DNA of 64,000 bases. Source: Methylibium sp. Root1272 (GTDB taxonomy: Bacteria; Pseudomonadota; Gammaproteobacteria; Burkholderiales; Burkholderiaceae_C). Where the stretch lies: positions 626,890 through 690,889 of the forward strand of contig NZ_LMDY01000001.1 of assembly GCF_001425905.1 (NCBI RefSeq), written 5' to 3'. How positions within the stretch are numbered: position 1 is the stretch's first letter; the number at the start of each line of letters is the position of its first letter. The notes beneath the pieces were generated by a model. It was not told the DNA's origin, did no database searches, and saw only the letters and a program-made list of their open reading frames with translations. Below, piece after piece: positions 29,215 through 40,122 of this stretch. The translations under genes were made by a program, and so were the position numbers.

Positions 29215-30639
29215 TCAGTGCTCGTCCGGCACGCGCGGCACCGCCTGCGGCGCGTCGCAGGTCTGCAGCTGCGCGAAGACGAGCGCGGCGCAGACCGTCA
29301 TCAGGCCGATGCAGGCGAAGGCGGCGTGGAAGGTCTGCACCACGGCCGCCGATCCCTGGGCCTGCGTGTGCCCGCCGAACGCCACCAGCAAGGCTGCCGC
29401 CGCCGCGACGCCCAGGCTCATCGACACCTGCATCACCACCGACAGTAGGCTGTTGCCGGCGCTGGCGTTGCCGCCCTCCAGGTCGCCCAGCGTCAGTGTG
29501 TTCATGGCGGTGAATTGCAGCGAGTTGACGATGCCGAACGCGGCCAGGTGCAGCATCAGCGCCCAGCGGCCGGTCTCCAGATCGACCAGCGCGAAGCTCG
29601 CGATCATCAGGCCCAGCAGTACGGTGTTGCCGATCAGCGTGCGGCGGTAACCCAGGCGCCCGATCAGCGGTTCGGCGAAGGTCTTGGACAGCATCGCGCC
29701 GAGCGCCGTCGGGATCAGGCTCATGCCGGCGGCGGCCGGCGAATAGGCCAGCCCGACCTGAAGGAACAGCGGCATCAGGAAGGGAATCGCGCCGCTGCCG
29801 AGCCGCGCGAACAGGTTGCCGATCAGGCCCACGGCGAAGGTCGGGATCGAGAACAGGCCAAGGCCGAACAGCGGCTGCGGCGCGCGCGCCGCGTGCAGCC
29901 AGTAGCCGCCGAGCGCCGCGAGGCCGGCAAACAGCAGCAGCATCGAGCTCGCGAAGCCCAGCGCCCGTTCGCCCAGGCCCTGCAGCGCGACGGAGATCAT
30001 CACGATGCTCGCGCCGAACAGCACGTAGCCCCACAGGTCGAAGCGCTGCGCCACGCCGGCCCGCAGGTCCGGCATGTAGCGCCGTGCGACCGCCACGCCC
30101 ACCAGACCCACCGGCAGGTTGATCAGGAACACCCAGTGCCAGGTGGCCACCTCGACCAGCCAGCCGCCCAGGCTTGGACCGATCAGCGGCCCGACCAGGC
30201 CCGGGATCGTGACGAAGGCGAGCGTGCGCAGCAGTTGGTCCTTGGGAAACACGCGCAGGATGGCGAGCCGGCCCACCGGCAGCAGCAGCGCGCCGCCCAC
30301 GCCCTGCAGCACGCGCGCCGCGACCAGCTGGCCCAGCGAGCCCGACAGCGCGCAGGCCGCCGAACCGGCGCTGAACACGACGATCGCGCCGATGAAGATG
30401 CGCCGCGTGCCGAAACGATCGGCCAACCAGCCCGAGACCGGGATCAGCAGCGCCACCGTCAGCATGTAGGCGATCACGACGGCCTGCATGCGCAGCGGGC
30501 TCTCGCCGAGGTCGCGCGCCATCGCGGGCAGCGCGGTGTTGACGATGGTGCCGTCCAGCGTCTGCATGAAGAAGGCCACCGCCACCAGCCAGGGCAGCAT
30601 GCGGCGGGTGCGCTCGTCGATCGCGGCGCCGTCCGTCAT
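29215..30639 (-). CDS. DHA2-family MFS multidrug efflux transporter (EmrB-like)
   Basis: A 474-residue proton-driven efflux pump with about 14 helices. MQTLDGTIVNTALPAMARDLG is the DHA2 motif D1 region, GWLADRFGTRRIF is MFS motif A, and LQGVGGALLLPVGRLAIL with GPLIGPSLGGWLVE is motif C. The ATG at 30639 is preceded by GAGGTG with six bases between; a GTG three codons further up (30648) is the alternative. It follows the DUF1624 gene by 15 bp and is likely co-transcribed with purL. Substrates cannot be predicted. Confidence 0.9.
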   Translation of the reverse strand: MTDGAAIDERTRRMLPWLVAVAFFMQTLDGTIVNTALPAMARDLGESPLRMQAVVIAYMLTVALLIPVSGWLADRFGTRRIFIGAIVVFSAGSAACALSGSLGQLVAARVLQGVGGALLLPVGRLAILRVFPKDQLLRTLAFVTIPGLVGPLIGPSLGGWLVEVATWHWVFLINLPVGLVGVAVARRYMPDLRAGVAQRFDLWGYVLFGASIVMISVALQGLGERALGFASSMLLLFAGLAALGGYWLHAARAPQPLFGLGLFSIPTFAVGLIGNLFARLGSGAIPFLMPLFLQVGLAYSPAAAGMSLIPTALGAMLSKTFAEPLIGRLGYRRTLIGNTVLLGLMIASFALVDLETGRWALMLHLAAFGIVNSLQFTAMNTLTLGDLEGGNASAGNSLLSVVMQVSMSLGVAAAAALLVAFGGHTQAQGSAAVVQTFHAAFACIGLMTVCAALVFAQLQTCDAPQAVPRVPDEH

Positions 30640-30654
30640 TGTTTGCACCTCACC

Positions 30655-31386
30655 TCACCGCACGGCCAGCCACAGCGTCAGCGCGCCGATCAGCAGCGGC
30701 TGGTGCAGCATGTAGAAGCTCAGGCTCCAGCGCCCCAGCACCGCCAGCGGCCGGGCCGGCGCCGGCAGCGGGCCGCCGAGCCAGGCCGGCCGGCGCTCGA
30801 TCAGCCAGCGGCCGGCCGCCAGGCCCCACCACATGACGCCCAGCCAGGGCAGCAGCGGCACGTAGTCCTCGGTGACCGGCCGGCGCGTCACCAGGCCGAC
30901 CCAATTGGTGAGCCGGCTGTCGAACAGCGGGTGCTGCACGAACTGCGGCAGCAGGATCGCCGCCAGCCCCAGCGGCCACAGCCAGCGGCCGGCGCCGGCA
31001 CCGACACGGCAGATGATCAGCATCAGCGCGATGCCGTGCAGCACGCCGAAGCTGATCCAGCTGCGCGGGAACATCAGCGCGCTGCCGGCGCTGACCAGCA
31101 GCGCGCAGCCGGCCACCTGCGCCCAGCGCCGCCAGAAGCGCGGCCAGCTCTGGCCGGTGTGCAGCGCCACGGCCTGGCCGAGGCCTGCGCAGAACAGGAA
31201 CAGGCTGACGATCGCGGTGCGCTGGTGGAGCCAGAACGGATCGGCGCGGAAGTTCGCGTCGGTCAGCCGGAAGTGCGCGAGGTCGAAGCAGAAATGAAAC
31301 ACCGCCATCCAGACGATGGCGAGACCGCGCAGCGCATCGAGGCGGGCATGCCGGTCCGCGGGGGACCGCAGCGGCCCGCCTCCCAT
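30655..31386 (-). CDS. DUF1624 / heparan-alpha-glucosaminide N-acetyltransferase-like membrane protein
   Basis: A 243-residue membrane protein with about seven helices. RLDALRGLAIVWMAVFHFCFDL is the DUF1624/acyltransferase-3-like start with the conserved Asp-Arg-Gly and His, and FGVLHGIALMLI plus LSFYMLHQPLLIG hold the other conserved His residues. Relatives move acetyl groups across the membrane to glycans. The ATG at 31386 shares a base with the purL stop (TGATG), so the gene is translationally coupled to purL, and it ends 15 bp before the efflux pump start. The true substrate is unknown. Confidence 0.85.
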   Translation of the reverse strand: MGGGPLRSPADRHARLDALRGLAIVWMAVFHFCFDLAHFRLTDANFRADPFWLHQRTAIVSLFLFCAGLGQAVALHTGQSWPRFWRRWAQVAGCALLVSAGSALMFPRSWISFGVLHGIALMLIICRVGAGAGRWLWPLGLAAILLPQFVQHPLFDSRLTNWVGLVTRRPVTEDYVPLLPWLGVMWWGLAAGRWLIERRPAWLGGPLPAPARPLAVLGRWSLSFYMLHQPLLIGALTLWLAVR

Positions 31387-34300
31387 CAGGCGGCCCAGCG
31401 GCGCGCGTTGCGGAACATGCGCAGCCAGGGGCTGGCGACGGCGATGTCGCCGCCGCTCCAGCTCATCTGGACGTTGCGGAACACGCGCTCGGGGTGCGGC
31501 ATCAGCGCGGTGTAGCGGCCATCGTGCGTGGTCACCGCGGTCAGGCCCTCGGGGCTGCCGTTGGGGTTGCAGGGGTAGGCCTCGGTGGCGCAGCCGGCCG
31601 GGTCCACGTAGCGCATTGCGCGGTGCACGGCCCGGGCGTCGCCGCGCTGCGAGAAATCGGCAAAGCCCTCGCCGTGCGCCACCGCGATCGGCAACCGGCT
31701 GCCGGCCATGCCGGCGAAGAACAGCGACGGGCTCTCCAGCACCTCCACCTGCGCCAGCCGAGCCTCGAACTGTTCGCTGCGGTTGCGGGTGAACTTGGGC
31801 CAGGCTTGCGCACCGGGGATGATGGGCGCCAGCGCCGCCATCATCTGGCAGCCGTTGCACACGCCGAGAGCGAAGCTGTCGTCGCGGTTGAAGAAAGCTG
31901 CGAACTGGTCGGCCAGCCGCGGATCGAACAGCACCGAGCGCGCCCAGCCCTCGCCGGCGCCCAGCGTGTCGCCGTAGCTGAAGCCGCCGCACGCGACGAA
32001 ACCGCGGTACATGTCGAGCCGGGCCCGGCCCGACTGCAGGTCGCTCATGTGCACGTCGTAGGTCTCGAAGCCGGCCTGCGCCATCGCATAGGCCATCTCG
32101 ATGTGCGAATTGACGCCCTGCTCGCGCAGGATGGCGAGCTTCGGGCGGGCGAGGTTCAGGAACGGCGCGGCCACGTCCTCGGCCGGGTCGAAGCTCGGCT
32201 GCCACTGCAGGCCGGCATCGTCCGGTGCACCGGCCGCCGCGTGCTCGGCGTCGGCGCAGGCCGGGTGGTCGCGCAGCGCGGCGATGCGCCAGCTCACCTC
32301 GTCCCAGGCCTGGTGCAGCTCGCGCAGCGGCGCGCTGAACACCGCCTTGGCATCGCGCCAGACCTCGACGACGCCGCGCTCGTTGGGCTTGCCGATCACG
32401 TGGCTGTGGCGGCCGAGGCCGGCTTCGCGCAGCACCTGGATTACCGCGTCGCGCTCGGCGCTGGCCACCTGGATCATCGCGCCCAGTTCCTCGGCGAACA
32501 GCGCCTTCAGCGTCAGCTCCTTGCGGCGCTCGCCCACCTGGCCGGCCCAGTTCTTGGCATCGCCGCTGTCCATGCGGCTGTCGGACACGCCGTCGCCCTC
32601 GATCAGCAGCAGGTCGACGTTGAGCGACACGCCGCAGTGACCGGCAAAGGCCATCTCGCAGACGGTCGCCCACAGGCCGCCGTCGGAGCGGTCGTGGTAG
32701 GCCAGCAGCCGGCCTTCGGCACGCAGGCGGTTGATGGCGGCCACCAGCTGCTTCAGCAGCGCGGCGTCGTCGAGGTCGGGCGCGCTGTCGCCCAATTGTT
32801 CCAGGGTCTGCGCCAGGATGGAGCCGCCCAGGCGGTTGCGGCCCTGGCCCAGGTCGATCAGGATCAGCGAGGTGTCGCCCGGCTGCAGCTGCGGCGTGAG
32901 CGTGCCGCGCACGTCGGCCAGGCTGGCGAAGGCGGTGACGATCAGCGAGACCGGTGCGGTCACCTGCTTCGCCTCGCCGGATTCGGCGTCGCTCCAGCGC
33001 GTGCGCATCGACAGCGAATCCTTGCCGACCGGCACCGAGATGCCGAGCGCCGGGCACAGCTCGAGGCCGACCGCGCGCACCGTGTCGTACAGCGCGGCGT
33101 CCTCGCCGGGCTCGCCGCAAGCGGCCATCCAGTTGCAGCTGAGCTTGACGCGCGGCAGCTCGATCGGCGCGGCCAGCAGGTTGGTGATGCTCTCGGCCAC
33201 CGCCATGCGGCCGGCGGCCGGCGCGTCGATCAACGCCAGCGGCGTGCGCTCGCCCATCGCCATGGCCTCGCCGTGGAAGCCGGCATGGTCGGCCAGCGTC
33301 ACCGCGCAGTCGGCCACCGGCACCTGCCAGGGGCCGACCATCTGGTCGCGGTGGCTCAGGCCGCCGACCGTGCGGTCGCCGATGGTGATCAGGAAGCGCT
33401 TGCTGGCCACCGTGGGATGGCGCAGCACGTCGAACGCGGCCTGCTGCAGCTCCACGCCCGCCAGCGTCAGCGGCACCCCGCGGCGCGCCACGCGCCGCAC
33501 CTGGCGGTGCATCTTCGGTGGCTTGCCGAGCAGCACGTCCATCGGCATGTCGATCGGCGTGCCGTGCTCGCCCTGCCCGCCGGGGCCATCCTCGAGCACC
33601 AGCTGCAGCGCGTCGCTGGCGACGCCGACCACCGCATACGGGCAGCGTTCACGGCTCGCCATCGCCTCGAACAGCGGCAGGCTCTCGGGCGCGATGGCCA
33701 GCACGTAGCGCTCCTGGCTCTCGTTGCACCAGATCTCCTTCGGTGCCAGGCCGCTTTCCTCCAGCGGCACGCGCCGCAGGTCGAAGCGCGCACCGCGGCC
33801 GGCGTCGTGCACCAGCTCAGGAAACGCATTGCTGATGCCGCCGGCGCCGACGTCGTGCACCGCGAGGATCGGATTGCTGACGCCGAGCGCCCAGCAGTGG
33901 TTGAGGACCTCCTGCGCGCGCCGCTGGATCTCCGGGTTGCCGCGCTGCACCGAATCGAAGTCCAGCGCCGCGGTGTTGGCGCCGGCCGCCATCGAGCTGG
34001 CCGCGCCGCCGCCCATGCCGATGCGCATGCCGGGCCCGCCGAGCTGGATCAGCAGCGTGCCGGCCGGGAACGGGATCTTGTGGGTCTGGCCGTCGCTGAT
34101 CGTGCCCAGGCCGCCGGCGATCATGATGGGCTTGTGGTAGCCGCGCCGCTGCGCTTCGGCGCCGGCGCCGACGGTCTGTTCGTAGACGCGGAAGTAGCCA
34201 CCCAGGTTGGGCCGGCCGAACTCGTTGTTGAAGGCCGCGCCGCCCAGCGGGCCGTCGATCATGATCTGCAGTGCGCTGGCAATGTGCTCGGGCTTGCCGT

Positions 34301-35396
34301 AGCGCACACGCTCCCAGGGCTCGTCGGTGCCGGGCAGCTGCAGGTTGGAGACCGAGAAGCCGGTCAGGCCGGCCTTGGGCCGGGCGCCGCGGCCGGTCGC
34401 GCCCTCGTCGCGGATCTCGCCGCCGGCGCCGGTGGACGCGCCGGCGAACGGCGAGATCGCCGTCGGGTGGTTGTGCGTCTCGACCTTCATCAGCACGTGC
34501 GCCGTCTCCTGGCGCGCGCCGTAGACCGGCGCATTGGTATAGCCCTGCGGAAGCCAGCGCTCGATCGCGTAGCCCTCCATCACCGCCGCGTTGTCGCTGT
34601 AGGCCACGATGGTGTGCTGCGGCGAGGTCTTGTGGGTGTGGCGGATCATCTGGAACATCGAGTGTTCCTGCGCCTCGCCGTCGATGCTGAATTGCGCGTT
34701 GAAGATCTTGTGGCGGCAGTGCTCCGAGTTCGCCTGCGCGAACATCATCAGCTCCACGTCGGTCGGGTTGCGCTGCAGGCCGGTGAAGGCGGCGACGAGG
34801 TAGTCGATCTCGTCGTCGCTCAGCGCCAGCCCGAAGTCGCGGTTCGCCGCCTCCAGTGCCGTGCGGCCCTGGCCGATCACGTCGACCGTCTCCATCGGCT
34901 TGCCCGGCTGGGCATCGAACAGATGGGCCGCCGCGCCGTGCTCGAAAGCCACGCTCTCGGTCATGCGGTCGTGCAGCAGTTCGGCGACCGCCGCGCGTTC
35001 GGCGTCGGCCAGCGGCTTGCCGCCGCCGAGCAGCCCGCCCTTGAGCGTCAGCCGGTACTCCGTGACGCGCTCGACGCGGCGGATGCCCAGGCCGCAGTTG
35101 TGGGCAATGTCGGTGGCCTTGCTGGCCCAGGGCGACACCGTGCCCAGGCGCGGCATCACCAGCACCAGCTCGCCTTCGGTCGGGCCGGCGTAGGCGTCGC
35201 CGTAGCGCAGCAGGCCGGTCAGCTTGTCGCGTGCCGCCGCGTCGAGCGCCGCCTCCGCCGCCACCCAGTGCACGTGCCGCGCGTGGACCGCGGTGATGCG
35301 CGCGGCAAGCGCCTGCAGCCGCGGCAACAGGGCCTGGGCACGGAAGGCGGACAGCGCGTTGCCGCCGTCGAAGGAGAGGATCGTGGGCTGGGTCAT
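31386..35396 (-). CDS. purL: phosphoribosylformylglycinamidine synthase PurL (large single-chain type)
   Basis: A 1336-residue enzyme of purine synthesis converting FGAR, glutamine and ATP into FGAM. It shows the PurS-like N-domain, the linker, two AIRS-like halves ([20 protein letters not shown] is the FGAM synthase signature; [10 protein letters not shown] and [19 protein letters not shown] follow) and a C-terminal class I glutaminase with the nucleophile in [14 protein letters not shown] GlyHis pair in [11 protein letters not shown] ends the glutaminase triad. Length matches proteobacterial PurL (about 1300). It is divergent from map, with 101 bp between them. Confidence 0.98.
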   Translation of the reverse strand: MTQPTILSFDGGNALSAFRAQALLPRLQALAARITAVHARHVHWVAAEAALDAAARDKLTGLLRYGDAYAGPTEGELVLVMPRLGTVSPWASKATDIAHNCGLGIRRVERVTEYRLTLKGGLLGGGKPLADAERAAVAELLHDRMTESVAFEHGAAAHLFDAQPGKPMETVDVIGQGRTALEAANRDFGLALSDDEIDYLVAAFTGLQRNPTDVELMMFAQANSEHCRHKIFNAQFSIDGEAQEHSMFQMIRHTHKTSPQHTIVAYSDNAAVMEGYAIERWLPQGYTNAPVYGARQETAHVLMKVETHNHPTAISPFAGASTGAGGEIRDEGATGRGARPKAGLTGFSVSNLQLPGTDEPWERVRYGKPEHIASALQIMIDGPLGGAAFNNEFGRPNLGGYFRVYEQTVGAGAEAQRRGYHKPIMIAGGLGTISDGQTHKIPFPAGTLLIQLGGPGMRIGMGGGAASSMAAGANTAALDFDSVQRGNPEIQRRAQEVLNHCWALGVSNPILAVHDVGAGGISNAFPELVHDAGRGARFDLRRVPLEESGLAPKEIWCNESQERYVLAIAPESLPLFEAMASRERCPYAVVGVASDALQLVLEDGPGGQGEHGTPIDMPMDVLLGKPPKMHRQVRRVARRGVPLTLAGVELQQAAFDVLRHPTVASKRFLITIGDRTVGGLSHRDQMVGPWQVPVADCAVTLADHAGFHGEAMAMGERTPLALIDAPAAGRMAVAESITNLLAAPIELPRVKLSCNWMAACGEPGEDAALYDTVRAVGLELCPALGISVPVGKDSLSMRTRWSDAESGEAKQVTAPVSLIVTAFASLADVRGTLTPQLQPGDTSLILIDLGQGRNRLGGSILAQTLEQLGDSAPDLDDAALLKQLVAAINRLRAEGRLLAYHDRSDGGLWATVCEMAFAGHCGVSLNVDLLLIEGDGVSDSRMDSGDAKNWAGQVGERRKELTLKALFAEELGAMIQVASAERDAVIQVLREAGLGRHSHVIGKPNERGVVEVWRDAKAVFSAPLRELHQAWDEVSWRIAALRDHPACADAEHAAAGAPDDAGLQWQPSFDPAEDVAAPFLNLARPKLAILREQGVNSHIEMAYAMAQAGFETYDVHMSDLQSGRARLDMYRGFVACGGFSYGDTLGAGEGWARSVLFDPRLADQFAAFFNRDDSFALGVCNGCQMMAALAPIIPGAQAWPKFTRNRSEQFEARLAQVEVLESPSLFFAGMAGSRLPIAVAHGEGFADFSQRGDARAVHRAMRYVDPAGCATEAYPCNPNGSPEGLTAVTTHDGRYTALMPHPERVFRNVQMSWSGGDIAVASPWLRMFRNARRWAA

Positions 35397-35497
35397 GGGG
35401 CGCGCGGAAGTCGCGGGTCTGGAGGGCGTGCGGTGCGAGGCGGGATGTCCCCTCGCAAACCCTAGATTTTACGGGCCTGATGAGATAATGCCCGGCT

Positions 35498-36304
35498 ATG
35501 TCGATCACGATCAAGACCGCCGCCGACGCCGACGGCATGCGCATCGCCGGAAGGCTCGCCTCCGAGGTGCTGGACATGCTGACGCCGCACGTCAAGCCCG
35601 GCATCACCACCGACGAGCTGGACCGCCTGGCGCACCGGCACATCGTCGAGGTGCAGGACGCCATCCCGGCGCCGCTGAACTACGCGCCGCCCGGCTACAC
35701 GCCCTACCCCAAGTCGGTCTGCACTTCGGTCAACCACCAGGTCTGCCACGGCATCCCGAACGACCGTCCGCTGAAGAACGGCGACATCGTCAACATCGAT
35801 GTCACCGTCATCAAGGACGGCTGGCACGGCGATACCAGCCGCATGTTCGTGGTCGGCGAAGGTTCGATCGCCGCCCGGCGGCTGTGCTCGCTGACCTACG
35901 AGGCGATGTGGCGCGGCATCGTCAAGGTGAAGCCCGGCGTGCGGCTCGGCGACATCGGGCACGCGATCCAGACATTCACCGAGCGGCAGGGCTTCTCGAT
36001 CGTGCGCGAGTTCTGCGGGCACGGCATCGGCCGCAAGTTCCACGAGGAACCGCAGGTGCTGCACTACGGCCGCCCCGGCACGCTGGAGGAACTGGTGCCC
36101 GGCATGGTGTTCACGATCGAGCCGATGGTCAACGCCGGGCGCCGCGAGATCAAGGAACTGGGCGACGGCTGGACCATCGTGACCAAGGACCGCTCGCTCT
36201 CGGCGCAGTGGGAGCACACGGTGCTGGTCACCGACACCGGCTACGAGGTGCTCACCCTCTCGGCCGGCAGCCCGCCGCCCCCGCCGGAACCCAGCGCGGC
36301 CTGA
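35498..36304 (+). CDS. map: methionine aminopeptidase, type I
   Basis: A 268-residue enzyme removing N-terminal methionine from new proteins. Metal ligands are visible in [20 protein letters not shown] (two Asp), [12 protein letters not shown] (His) and FTIEPMV plus the late WEHTVLV (two Glu). The conserved His of [11 protein letters not shown] is present. The last 20 residues form a Pro-rich tail ([11 protein letters not shown]) beyond the usual end. The stop overlaps the glnD start (TGATG). Confidence 0.97.
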   Translation: MSITIKTAADADGMRIAGRLASEVLDMLTPHVKPGITTDELDRLAHRHIVEVQDAIPAPLNYAPPGYTPYPKSVCTSVNHQVCHGIPNDRPLKNGDIVNIDVTVIKDGWHGDTSRMFVVGEGSIAARRLCSLTYEAMWRGIVKVKPGVRLGDIGHAIQTFTERQGFSIVREFCGHGIGRKFHEEPQVLHYGRPGTLEELVPGMVFTIEPMVNAGRREIKELGDGWTIVTKDRSLSAQWEHTVLVTDTGYEVLTLSAGSPPPPPEPSAA

Positions 36305-38931
36305 TGAGCGCAGCGCTGCTGCCCGCCACGCCTCCCGCCCCCACCGTGCCGGCGCTGCGCGCGCGCCTGCGCGACGGCAAGGCCGCGCTGATCGAGCACT
36401 TCCGCGCTTCGCGCCCCACCGCACCGGCCGCCATGCGGCTGATCCGTGGTCTGGCGCGGCACGTCGACGGCACGCTGCTGCACCTGTGGCAGCACGCGCT
36501 GATGCCCAAGGGCGCCGCGCTGGTGGCCGTCGGTGGCTACGGCCGCGGCGAGCTGTTCCCCTACTCCGACGTCGACGTGCTGGTGCTGCTGCCGGCGACC
36601 CACGGCGACGCGCACGACAACGACGCGCTCAAGTCCACCATCGGCGGCTTCATCACCGCCTGCTGGGACATCGGTCTGGAGATCGGATCGAGCGTGCGCA
36701 CCGTCGCCGAGTGCGTGGCCGAGTCCGAGCGCGACGTGACGGTGCAGACCGCGCTGCTCGAGGCGCGCTTCCTGTGCGGTTCGCGCCGCGTGTTCGAAGA
36801 GTTCCGGCACGCCCACCTGGCCGCGCTCGACCCGGCCAACTTCCTGCGGGCGAAGACGCTGGAGATGCACCAGCGCCACACCAAGTACGAGGACACGCCG
36901 TACTCGCTGGAGCCCAACTGCAAGGAAAGCCCGGGCGGCCTGCGCGACCTGCAGACGGTGATCTGGATCGCGCGCGCGGCCCGGCTCGGCAAGACCTGGA
37001 CCGCGCTGGCCGCCAACGGCATGGTCACGCCCTTCGAAGTCAAGCAACTGCAACGCAACGAGGGCCTGCTCAAGCTGATCCGTGCGCGCCTGCACATGGT
37101 GGCGGGCCGGCGCGAGGACCGGCTGGTGTTCGACCTGCAGACCGCCGTGGCCGAGAGCTTCGGCTACCAGAACACGCGCGAGCGCCGCGCCTCCGAGGCG
37201 CTGATGCGGCGCTACTACTGGGCCGCCAAGGCGGTGGCGCAGCTCAACCAGATCCTGATGCTCAACATCGAGGAGCAGATCCAGGGCACCGGCCAGTCGC
37301 CGATGCGCCCGATCAACGACAAGTTCCTCGACCGCGGCGGCATGCTCGAGGTCGTCAGCGACGACCTCTACCAGCGCGATCCGCACGCCATCCTCGAGAC
37401 CTTCGTGACCTACCAGCAGACGGTGGGCATGAAGGGCCTGTCGGCCCGCACGCTGCGCGCGCTCTACAACTCGCGCGACGTGATGAACAGCGCGTTCCGG
37501 CGCGACCCGGTCAACCGCGCGCTGTTCATGCAGATCCTCATCAACCCCTCGGGCCGGCAGACGCACGCCTTCCGGCTGATGAACGAGACCTCGGTGCTGG
37601 GTCGCCACCTGTGGGTGTTCCGCCGCATCGTCGGGCAGATGCAGCACGACCTGTTCCACGTCTACACCGTGGATCAGCACATCCTGATGGTGCTGCGCAA
37701 CGTGCGGCGCTTCTTCATCGCCGAGCATGCCCACGAATACCCGTTCTGCTCGCAGCTCGGCGCGCAGTTCGAGCGGCCCTGGGTGCTCTACGTGGCGGCG
37801 CTGTTCCACGACGTCGCCAAGGGCCGCGGCGGCGACCACTCCGACCTCGGCGGCATCGAGGTGCGGCGCTTCTGCCGCGACCACGGCATCTCTCGCGAGG
37901 ACGCGCAGCTGATCGAGTTCCTGGTACGCGAGCACCTGACGATGAGTCGGATCGCGCAGAAGGAGGACCTGAGCGACGCCGACGTCATCGAGACCTTCGC
38001 CGCCAAGGTCAAGGACCAGCGCACGCTGACCGCGCTCTACCTGCTGACCGTGGCCGACATCCGCGGCACCAGCCCCAAGGTCTGGAACGCGTGGAAGGGC
38101 AAGTTGCTGGAGGACCTGTACCGCGCCGCCCTGCGCGCGCTCGGCGGCGCCAAGCCCAACGTCGCGGCCGAACTGGAAGCGCGCAAGCAGGAAGCCCTGC
38201 ACGTGCTCAACCTGTATTCGCTGCTGCCGGGTGTGCAGCAGCCGCTGTGGGACACGCTGGAGCTCAGCTATTTCGTTCGCCACGACGCCGCCGACATCGC
38301 CTGGCACGCCCGCTCGCTCTACCGCCACGTGGACACCCGCATTCCCGTGGTGCGCGCGCGGCTCTCGAGCGTCGGCGAAGGGCTGCAGGTGCTGGTGTAC
38401 GCGCCGGACCGGCCCGACCTGTTCGCCCGCATCTGCGGCTACTTCGACAGCGCCGGCTTCAACATCCTGGACGCCAAGATCCACACCACCACCACCGGCT
38501 ATGCGCTCGACACCTTCCAGGTCATCTCGCAGCACGTCGAGCAGTACGTCGACGTGGCCTACCGCGACCTGATCTCGCTGGTGGAGATCCAGCTGTCCGA
38601 GGCCCTGGCGGCCGACGGGCCGCTGCCCGAACCGAGCCGTGGCCGGCTGTCGCGCCGCGTCAAGTCCTTCCCGGTGACGCCGCGCGTGCTGCTCAAGCCC
38701 GACGAGCGCGCCCAGCGCTGGCTGCTGAGCGTGTCGGCCAGCGACCGCTCGGGCCTGCTCTACGCGATCGCACGGGTGCTGGCGCGCCACCAGCTCAACC
38801 TGCAGCTCGCCAAGGTCACCACGCTCGGTGAGCGCGTCGAGGACACCTTCCTGATCAACGGCGCGTCGCTGCAGCAGAACCGCCAGCAGATCGCGATCGA
38901 GACCGAGCTGCTGGACGCCATCGCGCCCTGA
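36304..38931 (+). CDS. glnD: bifunctional uridylyltransferase/uridylyl-removing enzyme GlnD
   Basis: An 875-residue nitrogen sensor that uridylylates PII proteins when glutamine is low and reverses it when glutamine is high. The nucleotidyltransferase motif is [15 protein letters not shown] at 77-91. The HD phosphohydrolase domain has [17 protein letters not shown] with His502-Asp503. Two C-terminal ACT domains follow ([20 protein letters not shown] and [20 protein letters not shown]). Length is normal (860-890). The ATG at 36304 overlaps the map stop; frames that run further upstream are only the GC-rich shadow of map. It converges with the tonB cluster. Confidence 0.97.
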   Translation: MSAALLPATPPAPTVPALRARLRDGKAALIEHFRASRPTAPAAMRLIRGLARHVDGTLLHLWQHALMPKGAALVAVGGYGRGELFPYSDVDVLVLLPATHGDAHDNDALKSTIGGFITACWDIGLEIGSSVRTVAECVAESERDVTVQTALLEARFLCGSRRVFEEFRHAHLAALDPANFLRAKTLEMHQRHTKYEDTPYSLEPNCKESPGGLRDLQTVIWIARAARLGKTWTALAANGMVTPFEVKQLQRNEGLLKLIRARLHMVAGRREDRLVFDLQTAVAESFGYQNTRERRASEALMRRYYWAAKAVAQLNQILMLNIEEQIQGTGQSPMRPINDKFLDRGGMLEVVSDDLYQRDPHAILETFVTYQQTVGMKGLSARTLRALYNSRDVMNSAFRRDPVNRALFMQILINPSGRQTHAFRLMNETSVLGRHLWVFRRIVGQMQHDLFHVYTVDQHILMVLRNVRRFFIAEHAHEYPFCSQLGAQFERPWVLYVAALFHDVAKGRGGDHSDLGGIEVRRFCRDHGISREDAQLIEFLVREHLTMSRIAQKEDLSDADVIETFAAKVKDQRTLTALYLLTVADIRGTSPKVWNAWKGKLLEDLYRAALRALGGAKPNVAAELEARKQEALHVLNLYSLLPGVQQPLWDTLELSYFVRHDAADIAWHARSLYRHVDTRIPVVRARLSSVGEGLQVLVYAPDRPDLFARICGYFDSAGFNILDAKIHTTTTGYALDTFQVISQHVEQYVDVAYRDLISLVEIQLSEALAADGPLPEPSRGRLSRRVKSFPVTPRVLLKPDERAQRWLLSVSASDRSGLLYAIARVLARHQLNLQLAKVTTLGERVEDTFLINGASLQQNRQQIAIETELLDAIAP

Positions 38932-38953
38932 ACCCGGCGCTGCGCAGGACGGC

Positions 38954-38970
38954 AGCCGGTCCGACCGGCT
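38954..38970. terminator. short hairpin between glnD and tonB stops
   Basis: AGCCGGT-CCG-ACCGGCT is a perfect 7-bp stem with a 3-base loop in the 39-bp gap between two convergent genes, ending one base before the tonB stop codon. There is no T run, so it is a weak candidate for a two-way transcription end. Confidence 0.4.
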
Positions 38971-39621
38971 TCACTCGATCTTGAACTCGAACTCCTGCAC
39001 GGCGATCACCTCGTCCGCACCGCTCACGCACTTGTACTGCAGCATCGCGCTGCGCACCGCGGCGTGGAAGACGCGCGGCCCCGACAGGATCGTGACCTCC
39101 TTCACCACGCCGCCGCTGATGCGCGCCTGCGCGCGCACCACGCCCGAGGTGCCCTCCTGCAAGGCGCGGCGCGGCAGTTCCGGCTTCACCTGCGTCGGGC
39201 AGACCACCGTGATGTCGCTGCGGCTCGGCGCCGGTGGCGCGGGAGGCGCCGGGGGCGGTGCGGGCGGCGGCGGCTCGATCTTGTATTCGACCTTCGGCGG
39301 CTCCGGCGCCACGGTGATCGGCGGTGCGGGGGCCGGCGGCGGGGTGATCTCCGGCGGCGGCACGTAGGGCGGCGGCGGCGCCTTCACCTTCGGCGGCGGC
39401 GCGGGCTTCTGGATTTCCTTGGGCGGCGGCGGGGGGGGCGGAGGGGGCGGCGGCGGGAGCTCCGCGATGATCTTCGCCTCCAGCGGCTTGCGGACGACCT
39501 CGACCACGCTGCGGGCCAGGCCGGACACCAGCGCATAGAAGATGAAGACGTGCAGCACCGCCACGACGACGAAGCCGACGAAGCGCCGCGACGGCGGTTG
39601 CCGCTCGTAGCTCAGGTCCAT
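38971..39621 (-). CDS. tonB: TonB energy-transducing protein
   Basis: A 216-residue protein. A short cytoplasmic start is followed by one membrane helix (about 14-35, FVGFVVVAVLHVFIFYALV) and then a long Pro-rich periplasmic arm, including 12 consecutive prolines and several PPPP repeats up to about residue 130. The C-terminal TonB domain (about 135-216) has TQVKPELPRRALQEGTSGVV and ends FEFKIE. It couples proton motive force to outer membrane receptors. It closes the minus-strand exbB-exbD-exbD-tonB set. Confidence 0.92.
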   Translation of the reverse strand: MDLSYERQPPSRRFVGFVVVAVLHVFIFYALVSGLARSVVEVVRKPLEAKIIAELPPPPPPPPPPPPKEIQKPAPPPKVKAPPPPYVPPPEITPPPAPAPPITVAPEPPKVEYKIEPPPPAPPPAPPAPPAPSRSDITVVCPTQVKPELPRRALQEGTSGVVRAQARISGGVVKEVTILSGPRVFHAAVRSAMLQYKCVSGADEVIAVQEFEFKIE

Positions 39622-39666
39622 GCCGTCGGCCTCCGGGCGCCGGGGCGCAGCGGTCCGGCTGCGGCG

Positions 39667-40104
39667 CTATTCGATGAACTGTTCACTGCCGACGATGCCG
39701 AATTTGGTGAGGCCGTTGCGCTGCACCGCGGCCATCACGCCGGCCACGGTGCTGTACTTCGAGAGCCGGTCGGGCCTGAGGTGCAGCTCGGGCTGCGCCT
39801 CCGGCGGCAGCGCCGCCATGGCCTGAAGCCGGCGCTCGGCCTCGACCAGGTTGGCGACCGGCTCGGCATTGAAGAAGATCGCATCGTTGGCGTCGATGTC
39901 GATCTTCATCACCTGCGGCGGCACGAGCTGCGGCGGCGGCGGGCCGACCGGCATGTCGAGCTTGACCGCGTGCAGCTGGATCGGGATGGTGATGATGAGC
40001 ATGATCAGCAGCACCAGCATCACGTCGATCAGCGGCGTGGTGTTGATCTCCATCATCAGTTCGGGCTCGTTGCCGGCGTCGGCGCCCAGCGGGCTCATGG
40101 CCAT
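39667..40104 (-). CDS. exbD: ExbD/TolR family protein (copy 2, tonB-proximal)
   Basis: A 145-residue ExbD. The membrane segment follows the ELMMEINTTPLIDVMLVLLI motif, whose Asp is the proton-relay residue, and the periplasmic domain runs from about 55 to the end. It carries IFFNAEP and HLRPDRLSKYSTV blocks. It differs clearly from the neighbouring ExbD, so the two may form a mixed complex with ExbB. It lies 45 bp before tonB and 18 bp after the other exbD. Confidence 0.92.
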   Translation of the reverse strand: MAMSPLGADAGNEPELMMEINTTPLIDVMLVLLIMLIITIPIQLHAVKLDMPVGPPPPQLVPPQVMKIDIDANDAIFFNAEPVANLVEAERRLQAMAALPPEAQPELHLRPDRLSKYSTVAGVMAAVQRNGLTKFGIVGSEQFIE

Positions 40105-40122
40105 GGTCGGAAGGCTCCTGCG

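Noticed and set aside
28745-29650. Several small plus-strand frames in the gap after the peptidyl-prolyl isomerase gene
   Set aside because: They run across the structured elements and the efflux gene, have no family likeness and no good ribosome sites.
31494-35465. A 1323-codon plus-strand open frame opposite purL
   Set aside because: It is a GC-skew shadow of purL: Arg/His/Gln/Gly-rich low-complexity protein with no family likeness, while the minus strand gives a full PurL.
35224-36303. An N-terminal extension of GlnD running through map
   Set aside because: The frame is open by base composition only; GlnD homology starts at the ATG at 36304, which overlaps the map stop.
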